Shown here in pieces: positions 1-11,300 of a stretch of DNA of 64,000 bases (positions within the stretch are counted from its first letter, which is position 1; each line of letters begins with the position of its first letter). Below the pieces are notes generated by a model. That model was not told where the DNA came from. It was given only the letters and a program-made list of their open reading frames with translations, and did no database searches. The position numbers and the translations under genes are program-made. Source of the DNA: Branchiostoma floridae (Eukaryota; Chordata; Leptocardii; Amphioxiformes; Branchiostomatidae). Where the stretch lies: assembly GCF_000003815.2 (NCBI RefSeq), contig NW_023365788.1:186001-250000 (forward strand). The letters run 5' to 3'.

Positions 1-290
1 ATTTGGGCCTGTAAGAGCAATGGAACATGGCCCTGCTACTACAATAGAATCCTGTGTTTGTTTTTTTCTGTTCTGAGCATTGCCAACACCCTACTGTCCA
101 GAATAGTCTGTATTTATTAGTCAAGATCATCGATAAAGGTATTACATATATTATATATGTATCCCCCAACAGCAGTTACTCAAGGTAATGGATATTATGA
201 TTGTATATATCACCTGTAGCGATGGTCTTGAAGAACTAAAGCAGACTATTCTGGATCTTACTACCTTTAGGTTTATCATTCGTTGACATA

Positions 291-655
291 TCAGGGCTCG
301 AAAAACTGGGTGCATGTGCACCCAGGTGTACCCAAAATTGGAACTGTGCACCCAATTTTTTTCAGTGGGTGCACAGGGTGCACCCAAATATTTTCTTAGG
401 TTTATTTATGGAAAGATATCATGTATGCTAGTATACATCATATTCTTGACATCTAAGTGTTAGAAAGATAATAAAAATGTCGGTCATGTTACTTGTATAA
501 GCCTTTGATAGCTTGTAACTAAGTTTTGTTATTAGGTTTTCTTGACATTCTACTTAAATTTAAGTGGTGCACCCAACTTTTTTTTTGGTGCACCCAATTT
601 GTTAAGCTGGGTGCACCAGTGCACCTAACCCCAAAATTGAATTTCGAGCCCTGCA
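291..655. mobile_element. hAT-like palindromic element
   Basis: Begins CAGGGCTCGAAA (292-) and ends TTTCGAGCCCTG (642-653). The interior is rich in GGTGCACCCA and its complement. No exact target duplication is seen. Confidence 0.65.
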
Positions 656-720
656 TGTAAACTTTGAGTTCTTTAGAATGGACTGAGATCTAGAGGAGAT
701 AGGAGAAATAAAACAGTCAC

Positions 721-3700
721 CTTCGTACGACTCCAGACGATCAGGTACCATCCGCATGACCTCCCGATAGTGCAGGATAGCCTCTTGTGTCTTCTCTATC
801 TGCTGCAAGGTGGAACCTGGGGGACAATTGGGCTCTCAGTAAGAATTCTTGATACTCCTTTCTTTTTTCTTTGCACTGCACCATGCTCTTAACCACCTCG
901 ACATGGTGTAACACACCAGGTCTGTACTGAACATCTTGACAAACTCATTTGATCCACTCACACCGGAAGGTACTCTTTTTGATAAGTTTCATGCTTTTTT
1001 CATATACTCAAGGTGTGGTTGTCCTCAAACACCTTGAGCATGTAAAAGAATTAATCCAAGTCTGTATTCAAAGTTTAATTAGACTTAGAGCCGGTTAGAA
1101 CGACCAAAGTTCTTCATAAATCATTAAAAGCGTAGGTTGTGAATCAAAGTCAACTAAAACTTTCTAGCAGATCTACGCATATCACAATGCTCACAAAGTT
1201 GAAAAGCATTGACATGTAAGACAGTAACAGTGACTGATACCTTTGAGAAGAAGAGCCTGGACACTTTCCTGATTAAGCTGGTATGCCTGTGAAGAGTAAC
1301 AAATACTCATTAAGCTACATGTAAATCTGTGCAAAAGACGCAGTCATAAGCAGAATGCAAAAGAAAGATTATTCTAAAGCAGTCATTATCGATCAATTTG
1401 GGGTACACGTACATGTGAATGATCGGTTTTAAGTTTCTATATATGAGGCTCAGTGCAATGTGACTTTGGTTTGCATATCAGCCAAGCATGCACATTGGGT
1501 CATCCACAGGGTTGGACTACTAGTGTGATTGTCCACTAGTCAGATTGTCCCAATGCTGCAAGTACATGTGTCATGTGTCACCTGATCGGGCAAGCAAGAG
1601 TGAGATTTGATTCCTAACTTGTACACATTTCAAAGTCATGGCATGTCATTTAGAGTTAAGTTGGTTTGGGCAAGTAAATTATGTAGTTGCCCAATAGGAC
1701 AAGTGAATTTTAGATAACCTGTCCAACTCTGAGCCCTTTTCTTCTTGCAACTGGTGTATTGGGTTCTTTTACTCTCATGTTTGATGCCTGCAGGCAAACA
1801 CCTGAACAGAGTTTAACAAGTTTTCTGAACTTTTCACTTGCCCAAAATTTTCCTACATGACTGTTTTAACTTCCAGCAATAGAATTCTTTTTTCATTTGT
1901 GATTTGGCTGTATTTTTCTTGATATTTGCTTGATGCCATGATTGTGAAAAGTAACAAGTAGATCAAAATCTCATTCATGGAAAAATCTGACTTGCCCAAT
2001 CGGGCAAGTGGGGAAGGACATGCACTTGTCCGATCAGCACTTTCACTTGCCAATAGGGCTGGTAGACTTGTCCAACCCTGCTGAATCTCCCTCAAATGGC
2101 TTTATGCAATCTCTCACAGTCACACCAGCAACCTCAGCCCTCTTTAGACACAGAATGAAATTTATTTTTAGCTTGGAAGAAATATATCCAGTGGAAGAGA
2201 GTAAACGACGCCTGTGTTCACCTTTGCTGCGAAGTAGATGGCTCGTGTGTGTCTCTTGACGCAGGCACAGTGGTACCCCAGGGTGATCCACGGCTCAGGC
2301 TGTCTGTCTGACACCTGGAACAGAGCTGTTCCCAGCCTGACAAGAAAAGAAAATAAGACAAAAGTTAATCTTTGTTGCTGCATTTTCACAGTGCAGAGTG
2401 GCCTCGGTTTTAAACTGTCCACATCTTTTTTAGTTCTCTTGACCAACTTGATCCCAATTGATTTTACAGCAACATGATAATTAAACTAACTACCAGCCCT
2501 TTCTTTTTTTCTTCGTACTCTGGGGCTGTAGACCCCAAGTATCACAATATCTGTTGAAAGAAATATAAATGTATTTATTATAATAAGCATGTGACATTCC
2601 TGTCCTGGCTTTGCAAAGTCATGCACATTTGCACACTATGAAATCAACCAAGGACGTCCGGATTGCTGTAGCCTCACGAAGTTTCCACGAAATCGTCTTC
2701 CGGGAGGGACGTAAAACGGGGGTCCCGTGCTCGAGGAGGTGCCTCGACCACGTTAATCAGCCTCATTACTCATAATGGGTACCTACTGGCTGGCAAAATA
2801 CACCTGGTGATTATTAAGTTATTACAACACTAATCCATCATCCCTTTGACAGGGATCTAGCTGTTGCGTTTTCAGTGTAATGGGCCACTATGCTATTATA
2901 TTTGCAACCATCACGCTAAATGAGGACCACTACTAATACTCTTGTCTTCAAACAGTGTACAACTGTGGTAATCTGCTAGTTACTTTATTCATGGAGCGAT
3001 GTCTGATCAACTGCACATGTAAAAAATGTTGATATAAACAACCAACCAAACAAAAAAACATCCATCAAGTTACAAAATAATGTACATGGGTACCCTTACA
3101 GTGTCAACTTCTTACCCTACATTTTCAAAATGTTTTTACTGTGGAAGTGCGAAGACCCCTCTTCACACATCCCCCGATTGGTGGTTTTGCTACCTCACCA
3201 TACCATAATTACACTAAAATAAAATATGGGCTAGAAAACGGTGAAGTAGCTTCCAGTTTATACATCAGAATGTAAAAGATAAGCTATTTAGGATTTGTTG
3301 AATAGTTACTGTTGGAGTTCATCAGCCTTGTTCTCCTTGGCCAGTAGGGAGGCATACAGGTCCATACCCTTCAGCAGGTACGGGTCCAGCATGTGGATCT
3401 GAAACACACAGACCAGAAAAAAGTTAGAGTAATTTCCGCTTTACTGCAAACTCAAAAGCACCAAGACAATTTTTTTATTACATAATTATATACTATCTGA
3501 CTACAGTATCTGACTAGACATTTTCCTGCAACCGTGAAATGAAACTCTTTTAGTTGCATTTATAGCACTCACCCTTTTGTTTGTTTGTTTGTGCCTTTAT
3601 TTTGACTCCATTCCGCCGTTGGGTCGCTTTTCGAGAACGTCGAGAAGGGAGGAGTGTTAGGGGTCAAATAAGAATGTTCACAACAAAATTTCTATCGATA

Positions 3701-6700
3701 ATACAAAGAATAGACAAATGCTCACCCTTTCAAATTTGGCAACAGCGTTCTTGTAGTCATTTGCCTTGTAGAAGCTATCGCCCAAGGCTCCTAGGACTTC
3801 AAGGTTATCTCGTAACAGCGTCTGCAATTACAAAATATGGCAGTGTGTAAGTCTGTATGTGTAACACAAACTCTAACAGGGCTCAAAATACCACCTGCAT
3901 ATGCAGGTTAGTACAGGTAAAATTAGAGCTGTGCAGGTATTTCTGGTGTCTAACTGCACCTAACCTGCACTGGCGGTCCATGTACTGGGTTTTATACATA
4001 AATGTCTTATGATGTAGGTGTACATTTTTGTATATGGATTGTTCTTACATGTAGCTGCATTGACTATTACCACCTATAAAGTATAAATTTTAAAGAAAAA
4101 ATAGCAATCATTATGGTTCCTGAACAATTTCTGACAGTACAATCCATACTTTCTAAATTCAGTGTGGTGCAGGTAATTTTCAATATTACCTGCACCAGTG
4201 CTATGCAGGTATGCAGAAAAAAGGATTTCGAGCCCTGTCTAATGAACCTCTCTTTGCAGAGTTTGCACACGTTGAAATCTGAGACAGGATTTATAAACAT
4301 GAGAAGTATCAACAGGAGCTAATCAGGTTTCTTTGTCACTTTGAAAATCTGTCCAAAAAGAGTTCAGGGTTTTCTGTCACTATAGAAACAAGTGATCCCA
4401 GCCACAAACAACATGAAAACAGTGTTAGAAAATTTATGTAAAAATGTTTTATGGCCCGACCCTCCTTTTCACCCTATGCTTGGGAGTTTGGCACAGGGTC
4501 CATTCCTACACGTACCTTTTTATCCAGTGTGTTGAATGTGTTGATGGCCCTGCTGTAGTCCTTAGTGGTGATATAAGCATGGCCTTTGATCCAAGATGAC
4601 AACCTGAACGGTAGACAAGAGACTTGGTCAGAGTCTACAGCAGTTATTTCTCACATCAAAGAAACTGCACTTGAAAAAAGCCAACCCCCTTGACCGAGGC
4701 AGATGGGGAGCAGCAATCAGACCGACAAGACTTGGCGAAACGTCCAACCCTTGCAAGACAGGGAACAACAGACGCTAAACCGGGTAGTGAGTGAGTAATT
4801 GAAAGGAACACCAACACAAATGTATGTTGTAGAGGTGGAATATTTTTGAGTACGAATCCAGAGGGTAGATATGGCTAGATCTGTGACAGGTGATAATGCC
4901 AGCACTACAAGAACACACTCCAATGTTCAGCCCATCTGTATTTACCCAGTCAATAGTACATGTAAGTTGTTTCCAACTGGCTGGCTGTTCCAGAAGTTCC
5001 CATTGCTTTGTAGTATATGACTAGAGTCGCAAACCTGTATTTTCTCCTTACAGTGAAATAAAATCCCCATAGACTTAGATACATTTACAGTACTATCATG
5101 AGTTTGAAGTTCAATTACAATGTATACTCGGTGTCTACATTTACCATTCTGAGTTCTGGAGACCTTGTACGCCTGCCATGGTCATCCCGGCCACCTCGGC
5201 CACCTTGACCCCCAGGGCCAGCAGACAGAGGATGGCCTCCAGGGAGAGTGGACACTGCCTGAGGACCTCTTTAAAACAGGAGACTGCTGACCGCTCCATT
5301 CCGGCCTTCTGGTACAGCTTCCCTAAGGCCATGTTGACCTTGGCTGTGCGCTGCTTGGCTGGGACACTCTCCAACTGGACACAGAGAAAACTTAATTGTG
5401 CGACAATTGTAACAGAACTGTTACATGTATTCCGTTACGTTGTGTTTAATGGAAAATAGCAAGCACACGTACGTGCATCCACCGGCATCTTTATTTTGAA
5501 CTTAACATCATAATGGTAGTCATAATCCGACGCAAACTAGCCGGATTCGGCACAAAATCGCGCTAATTATCATTGAAATTCGATGACACCTCAAGACTTC
5601 AAAATGACACAGTCGTTATGGGCAGGGATTTGGTCCCAATTATTGGCGGTCGCCATGGCCAGGTGGTCGTTGTGAAGAGGCCGCTTAATTTTAATGCTTA
5701 TGTCAACGGAGAAAATTTTCAGGACCGAGAAAAAGCGGTCGTAATGGCCAGGTGGTCACTAAGTAGAGGTGGTCGCTTGCGCAGGTTTGACTGTACATGC
5801 GAAACTCTCTCCACAACTCACAATAGACATGGCATCCCTGTTCTCCTTCAGGTGCATGTGACACTGGTAGATCCTGTACTTGAGGTCCACCTCTGACGGC
5901 TGCCACTGCTGTGGGGGGGTGGAGGAGCTGGTCTTGGCACGGTTGTTCTTACTGGCTGCCTTCCTCTGCTGCAGGGCCTTCCTGTACATAGCCTGATGCC
6001 AGAAGATATATACATGATCATAGATCATAGACCTTAGACCTTATATAGTTATACATGATCATCATGTAAATTGACAGACTGATATTTTGCTACTACTAGT
6101 ACTAGTATTACTGTAAATGAACCGGGGCCAGACGTATTTGTGAAGATGACAGAGGAGACTCGGAAACTACATGTATAATACGGCTGGATGTATTTGCAAA
6201 GAGGACAGAAGAAACTCGGGAGCTATAATACGGCTAGATACCAGGCTAATGTGAACATACCTCAGCCCTCTTGTACTCCAAGGTCTCATACAGGGAGTCA
6301 GCGAAGTACGCCTGCAGCTGGTACTTGCACATGGGAGGGAACATGTCTGTACTGTGGTCACTCATGGTCAACAACATGCTGGCCTGGAGGACATAGAATA
6401 AAAACAACACCATTAATGGTCAACATGACATATATGTAAGCAGGAACATGTCTTTGCTCTGGTCACCCATAGTCAACGGCATGCTGGCCTGTAGCTGCAG
6501 TGCAACTGTTGTTTTTTGGCTCCCGCTTATACAAAACATGTAGCTCCCGCAAACAACAGTTGCTGACCCCCACATTTAAAGAAATGAAAATCGACCCGCC
6601 ATTGTTGCCCGTCAGGGTTCCTCTCGTGCCTAGAGTAGTTACATATTGCACTCACTAACCACTAGAACTACCCTGGGAACGAGACCAGCAACAACAATGG

Positions 6701-7898
6701 CGGGTCGACTGATGATATGAAAATAGTGGGGACAGGCCGTAAACAGTGCCGGCACGGGTAGCGCAGGGAGTTTTGGACCCCCAAAACCCAGCGGCTCGCC
6801 AGGTAAAGGCTGTTAGGAAGTGAGGGACATCCAGAGATCCGAGGATTAGTGCAGCGGGTCGTTTATTCAGCGATTTTTTCATTTCGTTAAATGTGGGGTT
6901 CCGCAACTGTTGTTTGCGGGAGCTATAAGCGGGAGCCAAAAAACAACAGTTGCACTGCAGCTAGCTGGCCTGGGATCAGGGAAGGGAACATGTCTTAACG
7001 GGCAGAGCTAAATAGTTACAGGGCCTGGAGCATCTAAACATAATTTGCTCCTAACTCAGTCATACTCATGAGACATAAAATGCAGGCTCATTATACTTTA
7101 TAACTATACATTTCTTTATGGGAGACCAACCAAGGACGACCGGATGCTGTAGCCTCGCGGAGCATAATGTCCACTAAATCATCTTCCGGGAGGGAAATAA
7201 AACGGGGGTCCCGTGCCTCGACCACGTTAATCTGCCTCATTACTCAACACAATGGGTACCTATAGCTACTGGCTGCAAATATACCCGGTATCATTATTAT
7301 CATCATTTATTATTTCTGTACTAGTAGTGACTAGTACTTGTCTAGTATAATATATATTAGTAGTAAATATTGCATGAAGATCATTATTATATACTAAAAG
7401 TCACCCACTCTGTCACGCCTGTACTGCACTCTGTAAATGACCTCTGTACTGGCTCACCGCCGCTCCGCCGGGAGTTCAGCACTGGTAACCGAGTGCTGAC
7501 AACAGTTCAGCACTGGAAAACCAGTGCTCGCATTGGGTTCAGCACTGGAATGTCAGTGCTGAGGAAGCTTCAGCACTGGAACAATTCTTCAGCACTGGGC
7601 GCCCAGTGCTGAGGCCGATTCGACCCGTTGAACACCAGTGCTGAACCTGCTACTTTTGTACACTTACCCAACATACTCTCCATTATCATAGTCTGCATCT
7701 ATTTTCATTACCAACTATGAGTTATTAGTATAACGTTAATTCATTTAGTCATTTAGTAGTCTCAAATTTTCAAAATCAAGCCTCCTACCTTTTCTTGACG
7801 TCCAAATTATAAACACAAATCAGATTACTTACCAGGATTTTAAGGTTGGAGTATAGTCCCTCCGCGTGCAGCTCTTTCACCTGTTCTATCAGCGTCAT
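721..7898 (-). CDS. ANAPC7: Anaphase-promoting complex subunit 7 (5' part, runs off left edge)
   Basis: TPR scaffold subunit of the APC/C ubiquitin ligase, which drives cyclin and securin destruction in mitosis. Ten coding exons read on the minus strand: 7833-7898, 6261-6383, 5822-5992, 5145-5374, 4516-4603, 3726-3821, 3310-3398, 2222-2336, 1241-1286 and 721-816. Each has AG/GT borders and phases that join without a shift, giving about 373 residues from Met1. The start (MTLIEQVKELHAEGLYSNLK) matches the family N terminus. Later blocks match vertebrate APC7 closely: RTAKVNMALGKLYQKAG, FKEVLRQCPLSLEAIL, IHMLDPYLLKGMDLYASLL and AILHYREVMRMVPDRLESYEG-like text. The family is usually about 565-600 residues, so the last third, with its final TPRs and acidic tail, lies left of base 1. 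Introns are full of small DNA transposons. Recognition is by family similarity that I recall, not by a search. Confidence 0.93.
1507..2080. mobile_element. hAT-like element or pair of nested elements
   Basis: Ends CAGGGTTGGAC and GTCCAACCCTG are inverted. The interior repeats 'ttgcccaat..ggcaagtg' motifs on both strands. It lies in an ANAPC7 intron. Confidence 0.5.
2637..2800. repeat. Dispersed repeat, copy 1
   Basis: Shares 'aaccaaggacg.ccgg', 'gctgtagcctc', 'atcttccgggaggga' and 'aacgggggtcccgtgc' with 7125-7290, same orientation. Both lie in ANAPC7 introns. Confidence 0.7.
2850..3241. mobile_element. hAT-like element related to the one at 14238
   Basis: Starts CAGGGATCTAGCTG and shares interior blocks with 14238-14581 ('gggccactatgctattat', 'aagacccc.cttc', 'gattggt..ttttgc', 'tacactaaa'). 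Ends are degraded. Confidence 0.6.
3877..4237. mobile_element. hAT-like palindromic element
   Basis: CAGGGCTCAAAA ... GATTTCGAGCCCTG, with internal ACCTGCAnnTGCAGGT-type inverted motifs. Flanks share TCTAA. Confidence 0.65.
5615..5800. repeat. Dispersed repeat related to 11118-11200 and 11517-11592
   Basis: Contains 'atggccaggtggtc' twice and ends 'gcaggtttgactgtacatg'. The same text occurs in reverse ('acagtcaaacctgcccaagc') at 11120 and forward near 11577. Confidence 0.6.
6492..6963. mobile_element. Mutator-like MITE with 9-bp target duplication
   Basis: 472 bp with perfect 40-bp terminal inverted repeats (starting TAGCTGCAGTGCAACTG), inner partly inverted arms, and an exact 9-bp duplication GCTGGCCTG at 6483-6491 and 6964-6972. 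It lies in ANAPC7 intron 1. Confidence 0.82.
7125..7290. repeat. Dispersed repeat, copy 2
   Basis: Second copy of the 2637-2800 repeat, including 'acgttaatc.gcctcattact' and 'aatgggtacct'. Confidence 0.7.
7473..7646. repeat. Array of short hairpins in ANAPC7 intron 1
   Basis: TTCAGCACTGG and its complement CCAGTGCTGAA alternate about every 30-40 bp: four complete or near-complete hairpins with 3-6 base loops and two half units. Confidence 0.8.
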
Positions 7899-8333
7899 GG
7901 TGAGTGGGCAGAAACGGACAATCTGGGGGATAAAGATGTACAAAATATCCTCGAAATTCAAATCCAGAAATGTCAAATATGAAAATGGCGCCCAGAAATA
8001 TACCGCATCCAAACTACAAAAATTCAAATAACTTCACCTCAGTGAAACACAAAAGAGATTAAATTTTAGCATTTTAAGATACCATGTCGATATATATTTT
8101 TTTTTAAATTGAACATAAAACTAGATTATATTTAAAAACATTATTAAATGTTCGACTGTGTTAAAAGTTGTGTTACATTTTTAGCGGTTTGATGCTGTTA
8201 GGTCGAAGGGTAAAGTTGAACGGTTCCCCGCCAAGAAAGTTTGAATTGATGCACACGATTCCTACTTTTCACTCAAATTTTGTTAATTTTGGCCCAATTT
8301 GAACATTTTTGTCCATTCAGAAATCTTGAAAGA
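7899..8333. promoter_or_regulatory. Shared divergent promoter region of ANAPC7 and PTRH2
   Basis: The start codons of ANAPC7 (minus, 7898) and PTRH2 (plus, 8334) are only 435 bp apart and point away from each other, so this stretch must hold the 5' UTRs and promoters of both. I see no clear TATA box placed for either gene. The stretch is AT-rich, with a poly-T run near 8097-8105. A head-to-head pair of housekeeping genes this close usually shares a bidirectional promoter; that is inference. Confidence 0.6.
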
Positions 8334-11300
8334 ATGTTAGAAGGATCGGGTCTCCAACTCTTGGCTGGTGTTGGGTTTGGGATCGCGCTAGGCTGGCTGC
8401 TAAGGTCCAGAACTGGGAGGAAAATTCTTCATAGCGCCGACATGCAAGATGACCAGGTAGATGGCACGTGTTAATCTTAAAGCAATAACTGTTATAAGGT
8501 TTCCTCCTGTTTTCCTTGCATGTTTTAAAGTCGTTTTACTCTTTTTACCCTTATTATGGGCAGGTGAGGAAACGTAACTGTAGAGAGATGTTAAAAATGG
8601 TCAGTCAAAAGCTTACCCTACGTCTGCTTGGAGTTGGAGGCATATGAACTGTTGAAATTTTGGGGGTTGTTTATTGTAGTTTCGCATCTCTTTTTTTGTG
8701 AACTCTTCACTGGAATTCTGATAAGCCCTTCTGCATATTTGCAAACGCATGCGCAAGGGACACAAATTCTGGGTAAATATATGTCAAACTCAAAGGTGAA
8801 ACTGATGGAGGCCCCTATCTGAACATGCCTCCATTTTGAAGACACCATTAGGTTCTGGATAACTGTTATACAAATCTAAACAACAAGCCCTTTTATAGTG
8901 ATCAGAACACATGTTCGGCGACAGGATTCATAAGCAACGTGTCATTTTGAAGTAGCCTGGAATCCAGCCGTGTTGTGCTTTGGTCGCTCTGCTTCCTATT
9001 GGCAGGAAGCGTACCTCAAGGGAGCGACCAAAGCACAATACGGCTGGATTCCAGGCTAATTTTGAAGGGGCCTTGTTTCGACCATTGTTCCGATTTGCAT
9101 AACAATGTCCAGATGGGGTTTCTTTTCTTTTTCAGGACCTTTACCTTTGACATATTGCCTAGAATCCCTGTCACTACACCTGCGTTCTGATCTCTGTGAA
9201 AGGGCTTATAGTTGAGTTGAGACAAGACTGTTTATCCCTCATGATCAAGAGTGTTTCACAATCACATCTCTTCATGATGACTTTCCAGTCAGTCCCCATT
9301 CCTGTCCACTTTCACCCTAAAGGTGTCCAGTACTTCCTCTTCTCTTTAGTCTACCGTCTACTGATCAAATAGTGGTGACCTCTGACCCAGACATGTCAAT
9401 CATTGCCAACTCATCGGCAGTTGGACTTTACCGGAAGAAGAGAAGAAGAAGAAGAAGACTTCACCTTTTCCACCATTGCTTTCCTCCTTACAGGACTCTA
9501 CCATGGGTGAGATGGGGGAGTACAAGATGGTGTTTGTTGTGAGACAAGACCTGAAGATGGGGAAAGGAAAAGTTGCTGCACAGGTCTGACACTTCTTTTA
9601 AAACATCTTTTAAAGGAATGGTTGGAGAAGAGGGCCCCTCGGTGATTTAACTTAAGTTTTGGGAAATACTCGTCTAATTATATAAACATTACACACATAA
9701 ACATATCTTACTGACACTCACTCACTCTCCGGTTAAACGTCTGTTGTTCCCTATCCTGTACATATAGACTAGGAGTGAGTACCAGTAATCACCGGTATGG
9801 TGTACCCATAAAAAAAGTTTTTTCTTGTTGGATCGGTCTAGACNNNNNNNNNNNNNNNNNNNNNNNNNNNNNNNNNNNNNNNNNNNNNNNNNNNNNNNNN
9901 NNNNNNNNNNNNNNNNNNNNNNNNNNNNNNNNNNNNNNNNNNNNNNNNNNNNNNNNNNNNNNNNNNNNNNNNNNNNNNNNNNNNNNNNNNNNNNNNNNCC
10001 CTCCTTCACCATAATCATGTGCAGGTCAGGTCAGGCAAACAGGCTGCCAAACCAACTGACAAATGCCTGTCTGCCTGCTCATCTGTCAAATCGACAAGAG
10101 AATCCAACATGTACACAATGTATGTTGGTTTGAAGCTTTGAATTGTTGTGTTGTTGTTGTTTCCCCAGTGCTCCCATGCGGCAGTATCACTGTACAAGAA
10201 GATGTCCAGGAGTAACCCAGACTTGTTACAGCTGTGGGAGTTCTATGGACAGCCAAAAGTGGTGGTCAAGGCACCAGACGAACCTACATTGTAAGCATGG
10301 AATGACATAATCTGTGTAGAAATTTACAGAACAGAAAGAAACAAACATGCCGACACCCGGGATGGAACCCGGGTCGGCAGATTAGAAATCAAGCTTGCTA
10401 CCTGTGTCACCACAAAAGCTCAGAGTTTCTTGGCAAAGACGGTAGGCGGTACTTGAACCCCACTGTTACGTCTGTGTAAAACATTAAATTTCACTTTGGT
10501 TCTATGGAGCTTTTTCCCCACAAATCTTGTGGCCATTCACTTCTAATCAGAAGACTGGTTTGAAAAATAAGAAGCTCCAATAGGAGCTCAGGATTTTATG
10601 TCTTTGCATTTGATTTATTTGATAAACTGTGTAATTCAAGTACTGTAAATGCAGAAACTTTCCTGGTGGTTTAATGTACGCAGTTTTCACGGTGCCCACT
10701 TCACCGCGAACATTTTTCCATGGCAGTAAGAGACTACAATGCATGGTGCTACCCCGAACTTAAAACCACCGCGAAAAGTCCTTTTCCCACTTCCATGAAA
10801 TTAAATCCCTGCGAACTTAAATGCATTTACAGTATAATAACAAGTTATCATCCGGTCTAGAACATCCTTATCAAAAGTTATCATGGCCCTGGCAGGTATG
10901 ACATAAATGTATGATATAATACTATCATGACTTGATGTTTTCTTGCTTCAGAATTGAGCTTGCCCGTCAGACCAGAGGAATAGGTCTGCAGACAACCCTA
11001 ATACAGGACGCAGGCAGAACTCAGATCGCACCAGGCTCCAAAACTGTACTAGGAATTGGTCCAGGTAAGACTTACTTTGAGATACATTGTATTTCTAGTT
11101 CTGTAATAGTAACTAATACAGTCAAACCTGCCCAAGCGAGCACCTCTTCTTAGCAACCACCTGGCCATTTCGACCGCTTTCTCACATTGATGTAAGCATT
11201 GTAAGGAGCCTCTATGCGGATGCACGTGCGTGTGCTTGCTATTTGCCATTAAACACAATGAAAACCATTTAAACTATGCATCGGGCATGTTGTGAGACAA

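Noticed and set aside
5573-5896. A 107-codon plus-strand frame overlapping an ANAPC7 exon.
   Set aside because: It runs through a dispersed repeat and is antisense to a real exon.
10015-10197. A 60-codon minus-strand frame next to the gap in PTRH2 intron 2.
   Set aside because: Intronic and antisense to PTRH2 exon 3, without family features.
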